Shown here: positions 46,436 through 56,050 of the stretch, piece after piece
How positions within the stretch are numbered: the stretch's first letter is position 1
How the letters are laid out: each line of letters starts with the position of its first letter
From: Omphiscola glabra
Taxonomy: Eukaryota; Mollusca; Gastropoda; Lymnaeidae
DNA: 64,000 bases
NCBI GenBank assembly: GCA_964017045.1
Contig: OZ024809.1
Span: 13,770,307-13,834,306, forward strand
Direction: 5' to 3'
Translations under genes and position numbers: made by a program
Notes under the pieces: generated by a model
What the model saw: only the letters and a program-made list of their open reading frames with translations
What the model was told of the DNA's origin: nothing
Databases searched by the model: none

Positions 46436-46655
46436 TATCATATAGTATATGTCTAAAGATATCATATGGTATATGTCTCAAGGTATCATATAGTATATGT
46501 CTCAAGATATCATTCAGTATGTGTCTCAAGATATCATATAATGTGTCTAAGGGTATCATATAGTATATGGCTCAAGGTATCATATAGTATATATCTCAAT
46601 ATGTCATACAATATATGTCTCAAGATGCCATTAGTATATGTCTCAAGATACACTA
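46436..46655. repeat. 23-bp minisatellite
   Basis: About nine units of TATCATATAGTATATGTCTCAAG with variants. Confidence 0.85.
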
Positions 46656-46802
46656 ATGCTGTGCGGGTCTCTCGTCTCATACTGGGCATACAAAATCACG
46701 ATCGTGAGACTCCCGCTTAATGCTAACTGCGACCGCAAGTGAAGACCTCAATTAGATCTCTGCCCTGAAAACCCATTCACTGAAAGACTTGTAAATAGTT
46801 CG

Positions 46803-47645
46803 AATAACGTAGTTCTGTAACATAGCTCTGTGTATGTGACATAGATCTGTGTATGTGACATAGCACTGTGTATGTGACATAGCTCTGTGTATGTGACATA
46901 GATCTGTGTATATGACATGGGCTCTCTGCATGTGACATAGCTCTGTGTATGTGACATAGCTCTGTGTATGTGACATAGCTCTGTGTATATGACATGGGAT
47001 CTCTGCATGTGACATAGCTCTGTGTATGTGACATAGCTCTGTGTCCGTGACATAGCTCTGTATATGTGACATAGATCTGTGTATGTAGCATAGCTGTGTA
47101 TATGTAACATAGATCTGTGTTTGTAGCCTAGCTCTGTATATGTGACATAGCTCTGTGTATGTAGCATAGCTCTGTATATGTGACATAGCTCTGTGTATGT
47201 AGCATAGCTCTGTATATGTGACATAGCTCTGTGTGTGTATCATAGCTCTGTATATGTGACAAAGCTCTGTGTCCGTGACATAGCTCTGTATATGTGACAT
47301 AGCTCTGTGTATGTAGCATAGCTCTGTATATGTGTCATAGCTCTGTGTATGTAGCATAGCTGTGTATATGTGACATAGCTCTGTGTATGTGACATAGCTC
47401 TGTATATGTGACATAGCTCTGTATTTTTGACATAGCTCTGTATATTTGACATAGCTCTGTGTGTGTCGCATAGCTCTGTATATGTGACATAGCTCTGTGT
47501 CCGTGATATAGCTCTGCGGGTGTGGCATATCTCTGTGTATGTGATATAGCTCTGTGTAAATGACATGGGCGATCTGCATGTGACGTAGCTCTGTGTATGT
47601 AACATAGCTCTGTGTATGTAACATAGCTCTGTGTATGTGTAATTG
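46803..47645. repeat. 19-bp minisatellite
   Basis: About 44 units of ACATAGCTCTGTGTATGTG with variants. Long minus-strand frames (up to 298 codons, Y-T-E-L-C-H-I type) are generated by frame rotation of the unit and are not a protein. Confidence 0.93.
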
Positions 47646-47892
47646 CATGACACGTTCAGGTGTGTAAAATAAACATTTTCTATATTACACTAGTACTGAG
47701 AGAACTTATTTCCTACGCGGCACACCATTTGCCTTTCCAAGAATTTCGCTGCACACCACTAGTCAAAACTGTCAAAAGATTCTAAGTTGAATTAACTTGA
47801 GCCAGTAGTGCGGTTATACTAAATCACTGAATGTTGTCGACACTCATAATGCCATGTAATGCTAAAAGGTATATTATCGCACTGTACAGTGC
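47646..47892. other. Left flank of the LTR element
   Basis: Contains CGGCACACC motifs related to the array that resumes at 55125, so the LTR element probably landed beside or inside a diverged part of that repeat region. Confidence 0.4.
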
Positions 47893-47897
47893 ACTGT
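47893..47897. repeat. Target site duplication, left (ACTGT)
   Basis: ACTGT here and at 55040-55044 directly flank the two LTRs; a 5-bp duplication is usual for Ty3/gypsy integrases. Confidence 0.9.
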
Positions 47898-48213
47898 TGT
47901 CAAGTATGGGAGTTCAGTAGTTAGTGTTGTCTTTGAATGCATGCTTATTACGCACGGTGTGTGAAAGAGTTATTATTAGCTATTGAACGCGCTTGTCTGA
48001 ATGACGTAATTTTATGTGTATTGTGACGTAAGTGGTAGTCGTGCGAGAGGAATGTTGTGGAACCTTAGGGAAGAGAGCTGAGTGCCTTGTGTTTCCTGAT
48101 AATTAAAGTTATATATAGTTATGAAAAGGACTTGAGTTGTTATTGTTACTAATGATTGAATTATTGGAAGAACTTGATTGAATGATCCAATCCTGAGGAC
48201 ATAGAAGTTGACA
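47898..48213 (+). repeat. 5' LTR
   Basis: 316 bp, starts TGTCAAGTATGG and ends AAGTTGACA (TG...CA with TGTC/GACA inverted ends). It contains a TATA-like run (TTATATATAG, about 48109-48118) and ATTAAA at 48102. Same sequence as 54724-55039. Confidence 0.93.
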
Positions 48214-48214
48214 T

Positions 48215-48232
48215 TGGGGGCTCGTCCGGGAT
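48215..48232 (+). promoter_or_regulatory. Primer binding site, tRNA-Pro type
   Basis: TGGGGGCTCGTCCGGGAT begins two bases after the LTR. The 18 bases equal the well-known primer site of gammaretroviruses, which pairs with the 3' end of tRNA-Pro. Here it would prime minus-strand DNA synthesis. Confidence 0.9.
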
Positions 48233-49572
48233 TGGAAAACATCATTTTCTTACTTGAGGTAAAGTCCAAGAACTTTCTTATACTTTTGTGAAGTTACAAG
48301 TATCGTCGCTGTCCCGTGTTTCAAGGTCGGAGCTCTGATGCCACCGTGTATCAAGTGTGTATGAGTTGCATACACCAGTGACTCCATTAACTACCTACGT
48401 CCTGTATCAGGCTAGTTATGTTAACTGCGCCTGGCCGTTATTCAAGTTAACTACGTCCTGCCCTGTATGAAGTTACGAAGGTCGTGTCCAGTTCCAGTGA
48501 AATAACTACGCCTCGCCCTGAAGTTACCAGTGTCGTCGCCCGAACAAGCTGTGTGTCGTCGCCCGAGCAAGCTGTGTGTCGTCGCCCGAACAAGCTGTGT
48601 GTCGCCGTCTGAACAAGTTGTGTGTCGTCGCCCGAACAAGCTGTGTGTCGTCGCCCGAACAAGCTGTGTGTCGTCACCTGAACAAGCTGTGTGTCGTCGT
48701 CCGAACAGGCTTTGTGTCGCCTGTCCGAACTCATCTGAGTCTGTTAAGTAAAATCCTTGTCCGAACTCGTCCGAGGTGTGAAGTATTCTGACCCATCCGT
48801 CCGAAGCTGTGTGGGGTGCTCGTCGGAAGCTGTGTATCCTGTCCCAACCAAAGCACCTGTCGGATGCTATGAGCCGCTGATCGGTGTATTCTTCTGAGCT
48901 TTACACCGCCCTTTGCTGTTACCACCGCTGACACACCCCGCTGTTGCTGTAGACCGCAGTGGTTATTGACCGTCGTTGCAGTGCTGTATTAAGCTGCATA
49001 TGAACTGTCTGTCGGTGAGTGCCTACATCGTGTCCAGTGTCCAGTGAGCTGTCGATGTCCCGTGGCCCTGTCCGGTCACCCAGTTGATCAACGTCCTGTA
49101 TCATCGAGCCATTGACGTTCTATCCTGCATCACGCTGCCTATGCACCCATCCTGCATTGGGGAGTCACCCACGAACTGTCCAGTGTCGGCGATTCGCCTA
49201 CATCCTGTCCAGTGAGCTGTCGATGTCCCGTGGCCTGTCCTGGTCATCCACAACCTATGACTGTGTCTCGTGAATTGCCATCCAGTAACATTGAAGTTCG
49301 TGAGAGAGCCATTGACATTTAACCTAAGAACAATTGACACTTAATTAAGTCCAAGTGTGTTGTTTATAAATAGTTTCATTCCAGTAGGACATTCCACAAC
49401 CCAGGCAAGTTATTAACTTTTATTATTTTTTTAAATATATTTGTATATATATTTGATTGATTTTACCCTTGTAAAAAGTTAGTGTGTACCAAGAGTTTAT
49501 TGATAGTTACCGAGGTTGGTCCTATCAAATAATATCAAATAATATCAAATAATATCAAATAATATCAAATAA
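48233..49572 (+). other. Long leader of the LTR element with internal arrays
   Basis: 1.34 kb before gag. It holds about eight units of a 23-bp repeat (GTCGTCGCCCGAACAAGCTG plus TGT) at 48530-48720, then a diverged duplication of CCAGTGAGCTGTCGATGTCC (49040 and 49208), and four to five copies of ATATCAAATAA just before the gag start (49526-49571). No conserved upstream ORF is supported. Confidence 0.75.
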
Positions 49573-50466
49573 ATGGAAATGGAAACTAGAAGCAAAGCAA
49601 AGAAAATGAGCACAGATGAAAAAATCGCATCTATTAGGAAAACAGGGGAATTACTTTCCTATACGGGAGAGAAGCTAGAGGAGTATGTAAGAGTAAAGTA
49701 TGAAGAACAGGTACGGGAAGAGAAAGAGGAAGAACTTAGAGCTAGAGAAGAAGAACGTATGGATAGACAGAGAGAAGAAGAACGTATGGATAGACAGAGA
49801 GAGGAAGAACGTATAGAAAGAGATAAACAGAGTCAGAGACAATACGAACTAGATAAACTTGAACTTGAAATTAGACTTGCTGAAATGAATAAAAAACCAG
49901 AAGTTGTGCAGTTGAATAATAGCGAGACGAGAACAAACAAAAATTATCACTTACTCAAAAGTCTACCGAAGTATGACAACAATCACGAACTGGATGAGTA
50001 CATTGTTAATTTTGAACATATAGCCACTCAAAATAATGTGCCTAAAGATGAGTGGATCACCGAGCTACAGGTTAGGTTGACCGGGGAGCTACAATCTTTC
50101 CTTATGACGGAGGACGTGAGACAGAAACTGTCGGAATACGACACCGTTAAATTATTACTACTAAAACATGCGGGGTACCATGGGGAAAAATATAGAGATA
50201 AATGGAATAGCTTGACACCAGAAAACGACAATTTTAGAGCTTTCCATTCCAATCTAGTTAGAAGTTTAGATAACTGGGTGGCCAGTTCCAATACAGAGAA
50301 AACATTCGAAGGACTTAAGGACTTATTGTGTCGCAATAAGTTATTACTAAATATGAACAGTGATGCAGTTAAAAGTGTCTTGGTACTTAATGCAAAAAAA
50401 TGTGAGGACGTGTTGTTACAAATTAGTAGCAGGAGGGGCCGAAAAATGGGGAGATCAATGGGTTAA
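49573..50466 (+). CDS. gag (matrix/capsid part) of the LTR element
   Basis: 297 codons from MEMETRSKAKKMSTDEKIAS. Residues about 45-115 form a charged Glu/Arg coiled coil (repeats of EEERMDRQRE). Then comes a retrotransposon capsid-like region (LPKYDNNHELDEYIVNFEHI; LTGELQSFLM). The frame ends abruptly with a basic tail, while the expected continuation (VAGGAEKWGDQW, then the zinc knuckle) is in the +1 frame. Either a one-base indel or a frameshift separates capsid from nucleocapsid. An A7 run at 50394-50400 is one candidate site. Start chosen as the first Met after the leader repeats. Confidence 0.85.
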   Translation: MEMETRSKAKKMSTDEKIASIRKTGELLSYTGEKLEEYVRVKYEEQVREEKEEELRAREEERMDRQREEERMDRQREEERIERDKQSQRQYELDKLELEIRLAEMNKKPEVVQLNNSETRTNKNYHLLKSLPKYDNNHELDEYIVNFEHIATQNNVPKDEWITELQVRLTGELQSFLMTEDVRQKLSEYDTVKLLLLKHAGYHGEKYRDKWNSLTPENDNFRAFHSNLVRSLDNWVASSNTEKTFEGLKDLLCRNKLLLNMNSDAVKSVLVLNAKKCEDVLLQISSRRGRKMGRSMG

Positions 50467-50680
50467 ATTGAGAAGTCGATCTACGGATGGTGGAGTAATT
50501 GGCCCTTGTTTCAATTGCGGACAGGTTGGACACCGAAAGGCCAACTGCCGTCAGTGGTATGATAGGGGAACAACACAGTCAAGACCTGGAGATAACCGGG
50601 GCAGACAAATCTACAGATATACCAGTCAGACTGGATATAATGTAAATAAATATCAAATGCCCAGACACGAGACAAGGTGA
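50420..50680 (+). CDS. gag nucleocapsid part with CCHC zinc knuckle (+1 frame)
   Basis: Continues Gag in the +1 frame from about 50420, overlapping the end of the upstream frame. It contains CFNCGQVGHRKANC, a CX2CX4HX4C knuckle that binds genomic RNA, followed by an Arg/Gly/Gln-rich tail. It ends at UGA (50678-50680) in the same frame as pol. I see no start codon that would suit independent translation; a Met at 50360 lies inside the capsid region. Confidence 0.75.
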   Translation, partial: KLVAGGAEKWGDQWVKLRSRSTDGGVIGPCFNCGQVGHRKANCRQWYDRGTTQSRPGDNRGRQIYRYTSQTGYNVNKYQMPRHETR

Positions 50681-50684
50681 CTAG
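50678..50684 (+). promoter_or_regulatory. Gag-pol stop in readthrough context UGA-CUA-G
   Basis: TGACTAG: the gag-side frame ends at TGA followed directly by CTAG. UGA-CUA(-G) is the best-characterised leaky stop context of animal mRNAs (for example AQP4). The frame beyond stays open and runs into protease, so this is the natural Gag-to-Pol switch. Confidence 0.75.
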
Positions 50685-53600
50685 GAACAAAATACAACCG
50701 AGTAGCTAAAACATACAATTCTAAGAGGTGGGGAAGGAAGGTTCCTGTAGGCCCGTTTATGTGCGAAATGCAATTTGTTGGTAGTGTGGATGAGATACTT
50801 AGAAAGTCAACAGGAAAATTAAAAATTGAAAAATGTTTTTTATTTGGGAGGGAGGTCTCTCTACTTCGTGACACGGGTTGTACACTAGTGGGTTGCAGAA
50901 AGAGTTTGGTATCGGGAAATTCAATAACTGACATGACGTATCAAATTAAACTTATTGATGGGACGATAAAGACTTATCAAACAGCTTATATTGATATTGA
51001 CACCCCTTATGTGAGCGGAAGGTTTTTGGCCGCTCTTTTTGATGACCCAGTTACGGATATTATATTAGGAAATATTATGGAAGAAGATAATAGATCATCA
51101 GGCCACCACGGTAATGTAGTTACCAGGGCACAAGCTAAAAGAGATTTAGCGGGTGATATGCCCATGAAAAATATAATTAAGACAATTCCCACAATATTAA
51201 AGAACATAAATTTATCACATGATCAAGCCAGTGATGAAGGGTTAACCAAATACTGGAAAAAAGCGGAAAGTAATTGTGTCGAGCACACCAAACAGGGACA
51301 AATCACTTACGAGATAAGGGAAAAAATTTTGTACCGAGTATTTACCTATAACGTTGGTGGTGTGATTGAGAAGAAATTAGTTGTGCCTGCATCATACCGC
51401 AGGATGGTCTTGGACACAGCTCATGCTTCAGCATTAGCGGGCCACATGTCTGTTAGGAGGACCAAATACAGAATTTTTTCCGAGTATTTCTGGCCAAGTA
51501 TGAGCAAGGACATTGTAAATTACGTGAACTCATGCTCTATCTGTCAAAAAGCACGTCCGCCAGGACAAGTTAAACCCATAGAGTTAGGTCAGATGGAGGT
51601 GATTGGGTTACCGTTTCAAAAGGTTGCTATTGACATTGTGGGACCCCTACAGCTAAGTGCACATAAGAACAGGTATATTCTTACATTGATTGATATGGCC
51701 ACTCGTTGGCCAGAAGCCATTCCCTTGAAAAATATAACAACAGAAGATATTTATGAGGCACTGTTGGCAATATTCTCTAGAATGGGGTTCCCAGAAGTTA
51801 TACTATCAGACAATGGTCCACAATTTTCCTCAGATCTGTACGAAAAAGTATGTGCACTTTTTAATATAAAAATTAATCATTCATCAATATATCACCCACA
51901 GTCGAATGGAATGGTGGAAAGATTGAATGGCACTTTAAAGGGAATGTTAAGAAAAGTTGCTAATGAAGAACCAGACAACTGGGATAGATTTTTACCAGCA
52001 ATTCTATTCGCATATCGGGAAGTCCCAAATGAGATTACGTTAATTTCACCTTGTGAACTTATCTTCGGTAGGAAGATTAGGGGGCCGATGTCAATATTGA
52101 AAAAACTACTTACAAAGGAAGAAATGTCAGAAGAGAATAAAACTGTATATGAGTATATAACTGACTTAAGAAACAGATTAAAAACAGGGTTAGAAGAAAC
52201 ACAATCTAACACGAGAATAAAAACGGTCACAAATAAGAAATATTATGACCGCAATACAGTTGTTAAGGATATTCAAGTGGGTGATCAAGTATTGGTGATG
52301 AAACCAAAAAAAGGAAATAAACTAACATTATTCTCGGAAGGTCCATTCAAAGTAACAAAGAAGTTGTCTAAATATAATATCGAAATACAAAAAGGACAGT
52401 GTCGTAAAGTCTATCACTTAAATAGAGTCACGAAATATTTTGACAGGAATAACTGTACAGATACAAACAATAACAAAGATAACATAATGCATGGTACAAT
52501 CGCAACCGTTATAACAGAAGAGGTAACTGAGGACACAATCAGCAATGGTGATAATATGAATATACCTGTCATTAACAAAAGTGATAACACAGTGATTGAT
52601 ATTAATACAGAATTAAGTGCTACACAGAAAGCCGAAGTAGATGAAATATTACACGAGTTTAAGGACATAATTTCAGATATTCCGGGAAAGACGTCCGCCG
52701 GAATTCATAAAATAGAATTATTGGATAGCAAACCAATAACACTAAAGCCGTACACCGTACCACTACATATGGTAGAGAGTTTAAAGGAGGAAATTAATAC
52801 AATGTTAAACCTTGGAATAATAGAAGAATCCAATTCACCGTATTCATCTCCTCTGGTGTTAATTAAAAAGAAAGACGGCTCTATTCGGACATGCGTAGAT
52901 TATAGAAAGCTTAACGCTATTACGAAGACAATAGCTGAAGTTATGCCAAATCAGGATATAATTTTAGCTCAGTTGTATAAAGCAAAATATTTCACCAAGT
53001 TGGACCTAACGAAGGGATACTGGCAGATTCCCCTGGATAGTAAAAGCAAAGAGTACACAGCTTTTCAAGGCCCTGAGGGGCTATATCAATATAACTATAT
53101 GCCATTTGGGCTAGCAACCGCCCCTGCAACATTCAACAAAGTAGTTAGGAAACTATTCACAAATGTGAAACATGTAGTTACATATTTCGATGATATCTGT
53201 ATCTATACAGATGACTGGGAAACACACTTAAATGTCACCAGACGTGTTTTTGAAATTCTTAAAAAAGCGGGTTTTACCGTTAAACCTTCCAAGTTAGAGA
53301 TTGGAAAACAATCTATTGAGTTCCTGGGGCACACGGTGGGTGCAGGTTTACTGAAACCCGATAGTAACAATGTAAACCAAGTGTTAAGAATAGATCCACC
53401 TAGAAATAAGAAACAAGTAAGAGGATTAGTTGGTCTAATCTCATATTACAACAAATTCATTCCCAATTTTTCAACACTAACAGCACCGTTGACTGACCTC
53501 ACTAAGAAAGGTAGACCTAACAATATTAGTTGGACAGAGGAATGCCAACAGGCCTTAGAAGCGATACAAAAACACTTAACTAATAATCCTATATTAGTGC

Positions 53601-54103
53601 TACCAGACAATAATGATCAGTTCATAGTTCGAACAGACGCCTCGACCAAAGGACTGGGGGCATGTTTATTACAGAAAAGAAACAATATACTTCATCCTAC
53701 CAAGTACATAAGTCGTAAACTAATGGATAGGGAAACACGCTACTCAACAATAGAAAGGGAATGCTTGGCCATAATATGGGGCATTCAAAAATTGTCTTAC
53801 TATCTAATGGGTGCGAGATTTATTCTTCAATGTGATCACCAGGCGTTAAAATATCTCAATACTGCTAAATTTGGTAATTCGAGAGTCGCCAGATGGGCAT
53901 TAATTTTACAAGAATTCAATTTTGACATTGAATACATCAAGGGAGAAGAAAATACTATTGCAGATTTTTTTATCTCGACAATAATGAAGAAAAAAATTAG
54001 ACTGTCCTGTAATTATATTTTGTATGGTTTAAAAAAAAAAAAAAATGAATTTGAGAAGTGGTCGGTTTACGGCGACCACGATGTTGAAATTGTTAGTAAA
54101 TGA
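50681..54103 (+). CDS. pol: protease, integrase, reverse transcriptase, RNase H
   Basis: Open from the UGA; first Met at 50759, giving 1,114 residues from there. Order, numbered from that Met: aspartic protease (LLRDTGCTLVG, near 35-45); integrase zinc finger (H...H...CSICQKA, near 220-268); integrase core with D in IDIVGP (about 290), D in SDNGPQF (about 351) and E in MVERLNGT (about 387); a GPY/F-like module (FSEGPFKV, about 523); RT with KKDGSIRTCVDYRKLN (about 702-717) and active site YFDDICIY (about 812); RNase H with VRTDASTKG, ERECLAI and CDHQALKYL. Integrase stands before RT, as in copia, but the RT sequence is Ty3/gypsy type. No stop or shift within pol. Expected product: a Gag-Pol polyprotein made by readthrough. 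Confidence 0.93.
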   Translation, partial: LGTKYNRVAKTYNSKRWGRKVPVGPFMCEMQFVGSVDEILRKSTGKLKIEKCFLFGREVSLLRDTGCTLVGCRKSLVSGNSITDMTYQIKLIDGTIKTYQTAYIDIDTPYVSGRFLAALFDDPVTDIILGNIMEEDNRSSGHHGNVVTRAQAKRDLAGDMPMKNIIKTIPTILKNINLSHDQASDEGLTKYWKKAESNCVEHTKQGQITYEIREKILYRVFTYNVGGVIEKKLVVPASYRRMVLDTAHASALAGHMSVRRTKYRIFSEYFWPSMSKDIVNYVNSCSICQKARPPGQVKPIELGQMEVIGLPFQKVAIDIVGPLQLSAHKNRYILTLIDMATRWPEAIPLKNITTEDIYEALLAIFSRMGFPEVILSDNGPQFSSDLYEKVCALFNIKINHSSIYHPQSNGMVERLNGTLKGMLRKVANEEPDNWDRFLPAILFAYREVPNEITLISPCELIFGRKIRGPMSILKKLLTKEEMSEENKTVYEYITDLRNRLKTGLEETQSNTRIKTVTNKKYYDRNTVVKDIQVGDQVLVMKPKKGNKLTLFSEGPFKVTKKLSKYNIEIQKGQCRKVYHLNRVTKYFDRNNCTDTNNNKDNIMHGTIATVITEEVTEDTISNGDNMNIPVINKSDNTVIDINTELSATQKAEVDEILHEFKDIISDIPGKTSAGIHKIELLDSKPITLKPYTVPLHMVESLKEEINTMLNLGIIEESNSPYSSPLVLIKKKDGSIRTCVDYRKLNAITKTIAEVMPNQDIILAQLYKAKYFTKLDLTKGYWQIPLDSKSKEYTAFQGPEGLYQYNYMPFGLATAPATFNKVVRKLFTNVKHVVTYFDDICIYTDDWETHLNVTRRVFEILKKAGFTVKPSKLEIGKQSIEFLGHTVGAGLLKPDSNNVNQVLRIDPPRNKKQVRGLVGLISYYNKFIPNFSTLTAPLTDLTKKGRPNNISWTEECQQALEAIQKHLTNNPILVLPDNNDQFIVRTDASTKGLGACLLQKRNNILHPTKYISRKLMDRETRYSTIERECLAIIWGIQKLSYYLMGARFILQCDHQALKYLNTAKFGNSRVARWALILQEFNFDIEYIKGEENTIADFFISTIMKKKIRLSCNYILYGLKKKKNEFEKWSVYGDHDVEIVSK

Positions 54104-54706
54104 GTCACTTCATTTGATATTGTGAGCAGTAGTTGCTCAGATGTTGATTCAACTAAAGAGAACACTGCTAGCTCTAAATGGGCACTTGTTTTGAGTTTGT
54201 GGGTGAGGTGAGAGTTCAATCCATGAGTTGGGAGGTGAAGTTTTTTATTTCATTTTTAGTGTTGACAATTATTTGTTGTTAAAAATGAACCATGACCATG
54301 ATTGTTCGGATGTTTTTAATTTGTATAATCTTTTTGTAGTGAGGTATCTTTCACCTGTATTAATGTTAGGTAGTTGTGTAGTTTTCCAAATGACTGTCAA
54401 AGATTTTTTTTAATACTTATAACAATAATTAATTCATAATCTTTGTTGATGTTACAGGATCATAATTGCCCTGATATATTAGAGGTAAAGGGAATTATTT
54501 TTGAGTACAATTTCATTGTCATGAAATGAATTTTTATTGTTGATATTTCTAAATGAAATTCATTTCTTTGATTTCCCATATATAATGTTGCACATTTTTT
54601 AAATCTTGAATTGTGATTCATATGTAGGAATGAATGGATTTATTGATGATGATTATGTGGTTTTTTGTGTGTGGGTGTCGATTTAACTCGGTAAGTTAAA
54701 TCTGAA
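54104..54706 (+). other. LTR element 3' untranslated region
   Basis: 600 bp of T-rich sequence. The longest frame is 61 codons and resembles nothing; no envelope-like gene. Confidence 0.7.
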
Positions 54707-54723
54707 ATGAAAGAAGGGGGATA
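54707..54723 (+). promoter_or_regulatory. Polypurine tract
   Basis: AAATGAAAGAAGGGGGATA-type purine run immediately before the 3' LTR; the plus-strand primer site. Confidence 0.8.
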
Positions 54724-55039
54724 TGTCAAGTATGGGAGTTCAGTAGTTAGTGTTGTCTTTGAATGCATGCTTATTACGCACGGTGTGTGAAAGAGTTATT
54801 ATTAGCTATTGAACGCGCTTGTCTGAATGACGTAATTTTATGTGTATTGTGACGTAAGTGGTAGTCGTGCGAGAGGAATGTTGTGGAACCTTAGGGAAGA
54901 GAGCTGAGTGCCTTGTGTTTCCTGATAATTAAAGTTATATATAGTTATGAAAAGGACTTGAGTTGTTATTGTTACTAATGATTGAATTATTGGAAGAACT
55001 TGATTGAATGATCCAATCCTGAGGACATAGAAGTTGACA
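54724..55039 (+). repeat. 3' LTR
   Basis: 316 bp, the same as the 5' LTR by eye. Followed by ACTGT, the right target duplication. Confidence 0.93.
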
Positions 55040-55044
55040 ACTGT
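55040..55044. repeat. Target site duplication, right (ACTGT)
   Basis: Matches 47893-47897. Confidence 0.9.
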
Positions 55045-55124
55045 TAACTTCCGGTTTTGAATACACTATTTACATATGTACTCAGTGCTCAAAGCTCATT
55101 GAATTTTATTTCCGCGGAACACCT

Positions 55125-56050
55125 TGCATAATCTCACGGCACACCAGCGTGTCACCAGAACACCAAGCACAATCTCACGGCACACCATCGTGTCACCAGC
55201 ACACCAAGCATAATCTCACGGCACACCGGCGTGTCACCAGCACACCAAGCATAATCTCACGGCACACCAGCGTGTCACCAGCACACCAAGCATAATCTCA
55301 CGGCACACCAGCGTGTCACCAGCACACCAAGCACACTCTCACGGCACACCAGCGGGTCACCAGAACACCAGCGTGTCACCAGCACAACAGCGTGTCACCA
55401 GCACACCATCATGTCACCAGCACACCAGCGTGTCACCAGCACACCAGCGTGTCACCAGCACACCAGCGTGTCACCAGAACACCAAGCATAATCTCACGGC
55501 ACACCAGCGTGTCACCAGCACACCAAGCATAATCTCACGGCACACCAGCGTGTCACCAGCACACCAGCATGTCACCAGCACACCAGCATGTCACCAGCAC
55601 ACCAGCACACCAGCGTGTCACCAGCACACCAGCATGTCACCAGCACACCAGCGTGTCACCAGCACACCAGCGTGTCACCAGCACACCAAGCATAATCTCA
55701 CGGCACACCAGCGTGTCACCAGTACACCAAGCATAATCTCACGGCACACCAGCGTGTCACCAGCACACCAAGCGTAATCTCACGGCACACCAGCGTGTCA
55801 CCAGCACACAAAGCACAATCTCACGGCACACCAGCGGGTCACCAGCACACCAGCGTGTCACCAGCACACCAGCGTGTCACCAGAACACCAGCGTGTCACC
55901 AGCACACCAGCGTGTCACCAGAACACCAAGCATAATCTCACGGCACACCAGCGTGTCACCAGCACACCAAGCACAATCTCACGGCACACCAGCGGGTCAC
56001 CAGCACACCAAGCACAATCTCACGGCACACCAGCGGGTCACCAGAACACC
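55125..56050. repeat. Compound 19-bp / 41-bp satellite
   Basis: Units of AGCGTGTCACCAGCACACC (19 bp) mixed with a longer version that adds AAGCATAATCTCACGGCACACC. Frames over it (Q-R-V-T-S-T-P-A-C-H type) come from rotation of the unit. Confidence 0.92.

Larger units (their letters stand above)
47898..55039 (+). mobile_element. Complete LTR retrotransposon, Ty3/gypsy RT with Gmr1-like pol order
   Basis: 7,142 bp: 316-bp 5' LTR, tRNA-Pro-type primer site, 1.3-kb leader, gag, zinc knuckle, UGA, pro-int-RT-RNase H, polypurine tract, 316-bp 3' LTR, all between 5-bp duplications. The two LTRs show no difference by eye, so the insertion is recent. Integrase lies before RT, opposite to standard gypsy and as described for Gmr1-like elements. 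No envelope frame is seen in the 620 bp after pol. It lies upstream of TLR-c, on the other strand. Confidence 0.93.

Noticed and set aside
46748..47653. Minus-strand frames up to 298 codons of Y-T-E-L-C-H-I type
   Set aside because: Produced by frame rotation of a 19-bp satellite; no unique sequence, start context or homologue.
49100..49340. Upstream ORF in the leader of the LTR element
   Set aside because: The frames there are short, on the opposite strand, and overlap a local duplication; nothing supports translation.
54228..54413. Possible envelope or accessory ORF after pol in the LTR element
   Set aside because: Only 61 codons in T-rich sequence with no signal peptide, cysteine pattern or fusion-like motif.
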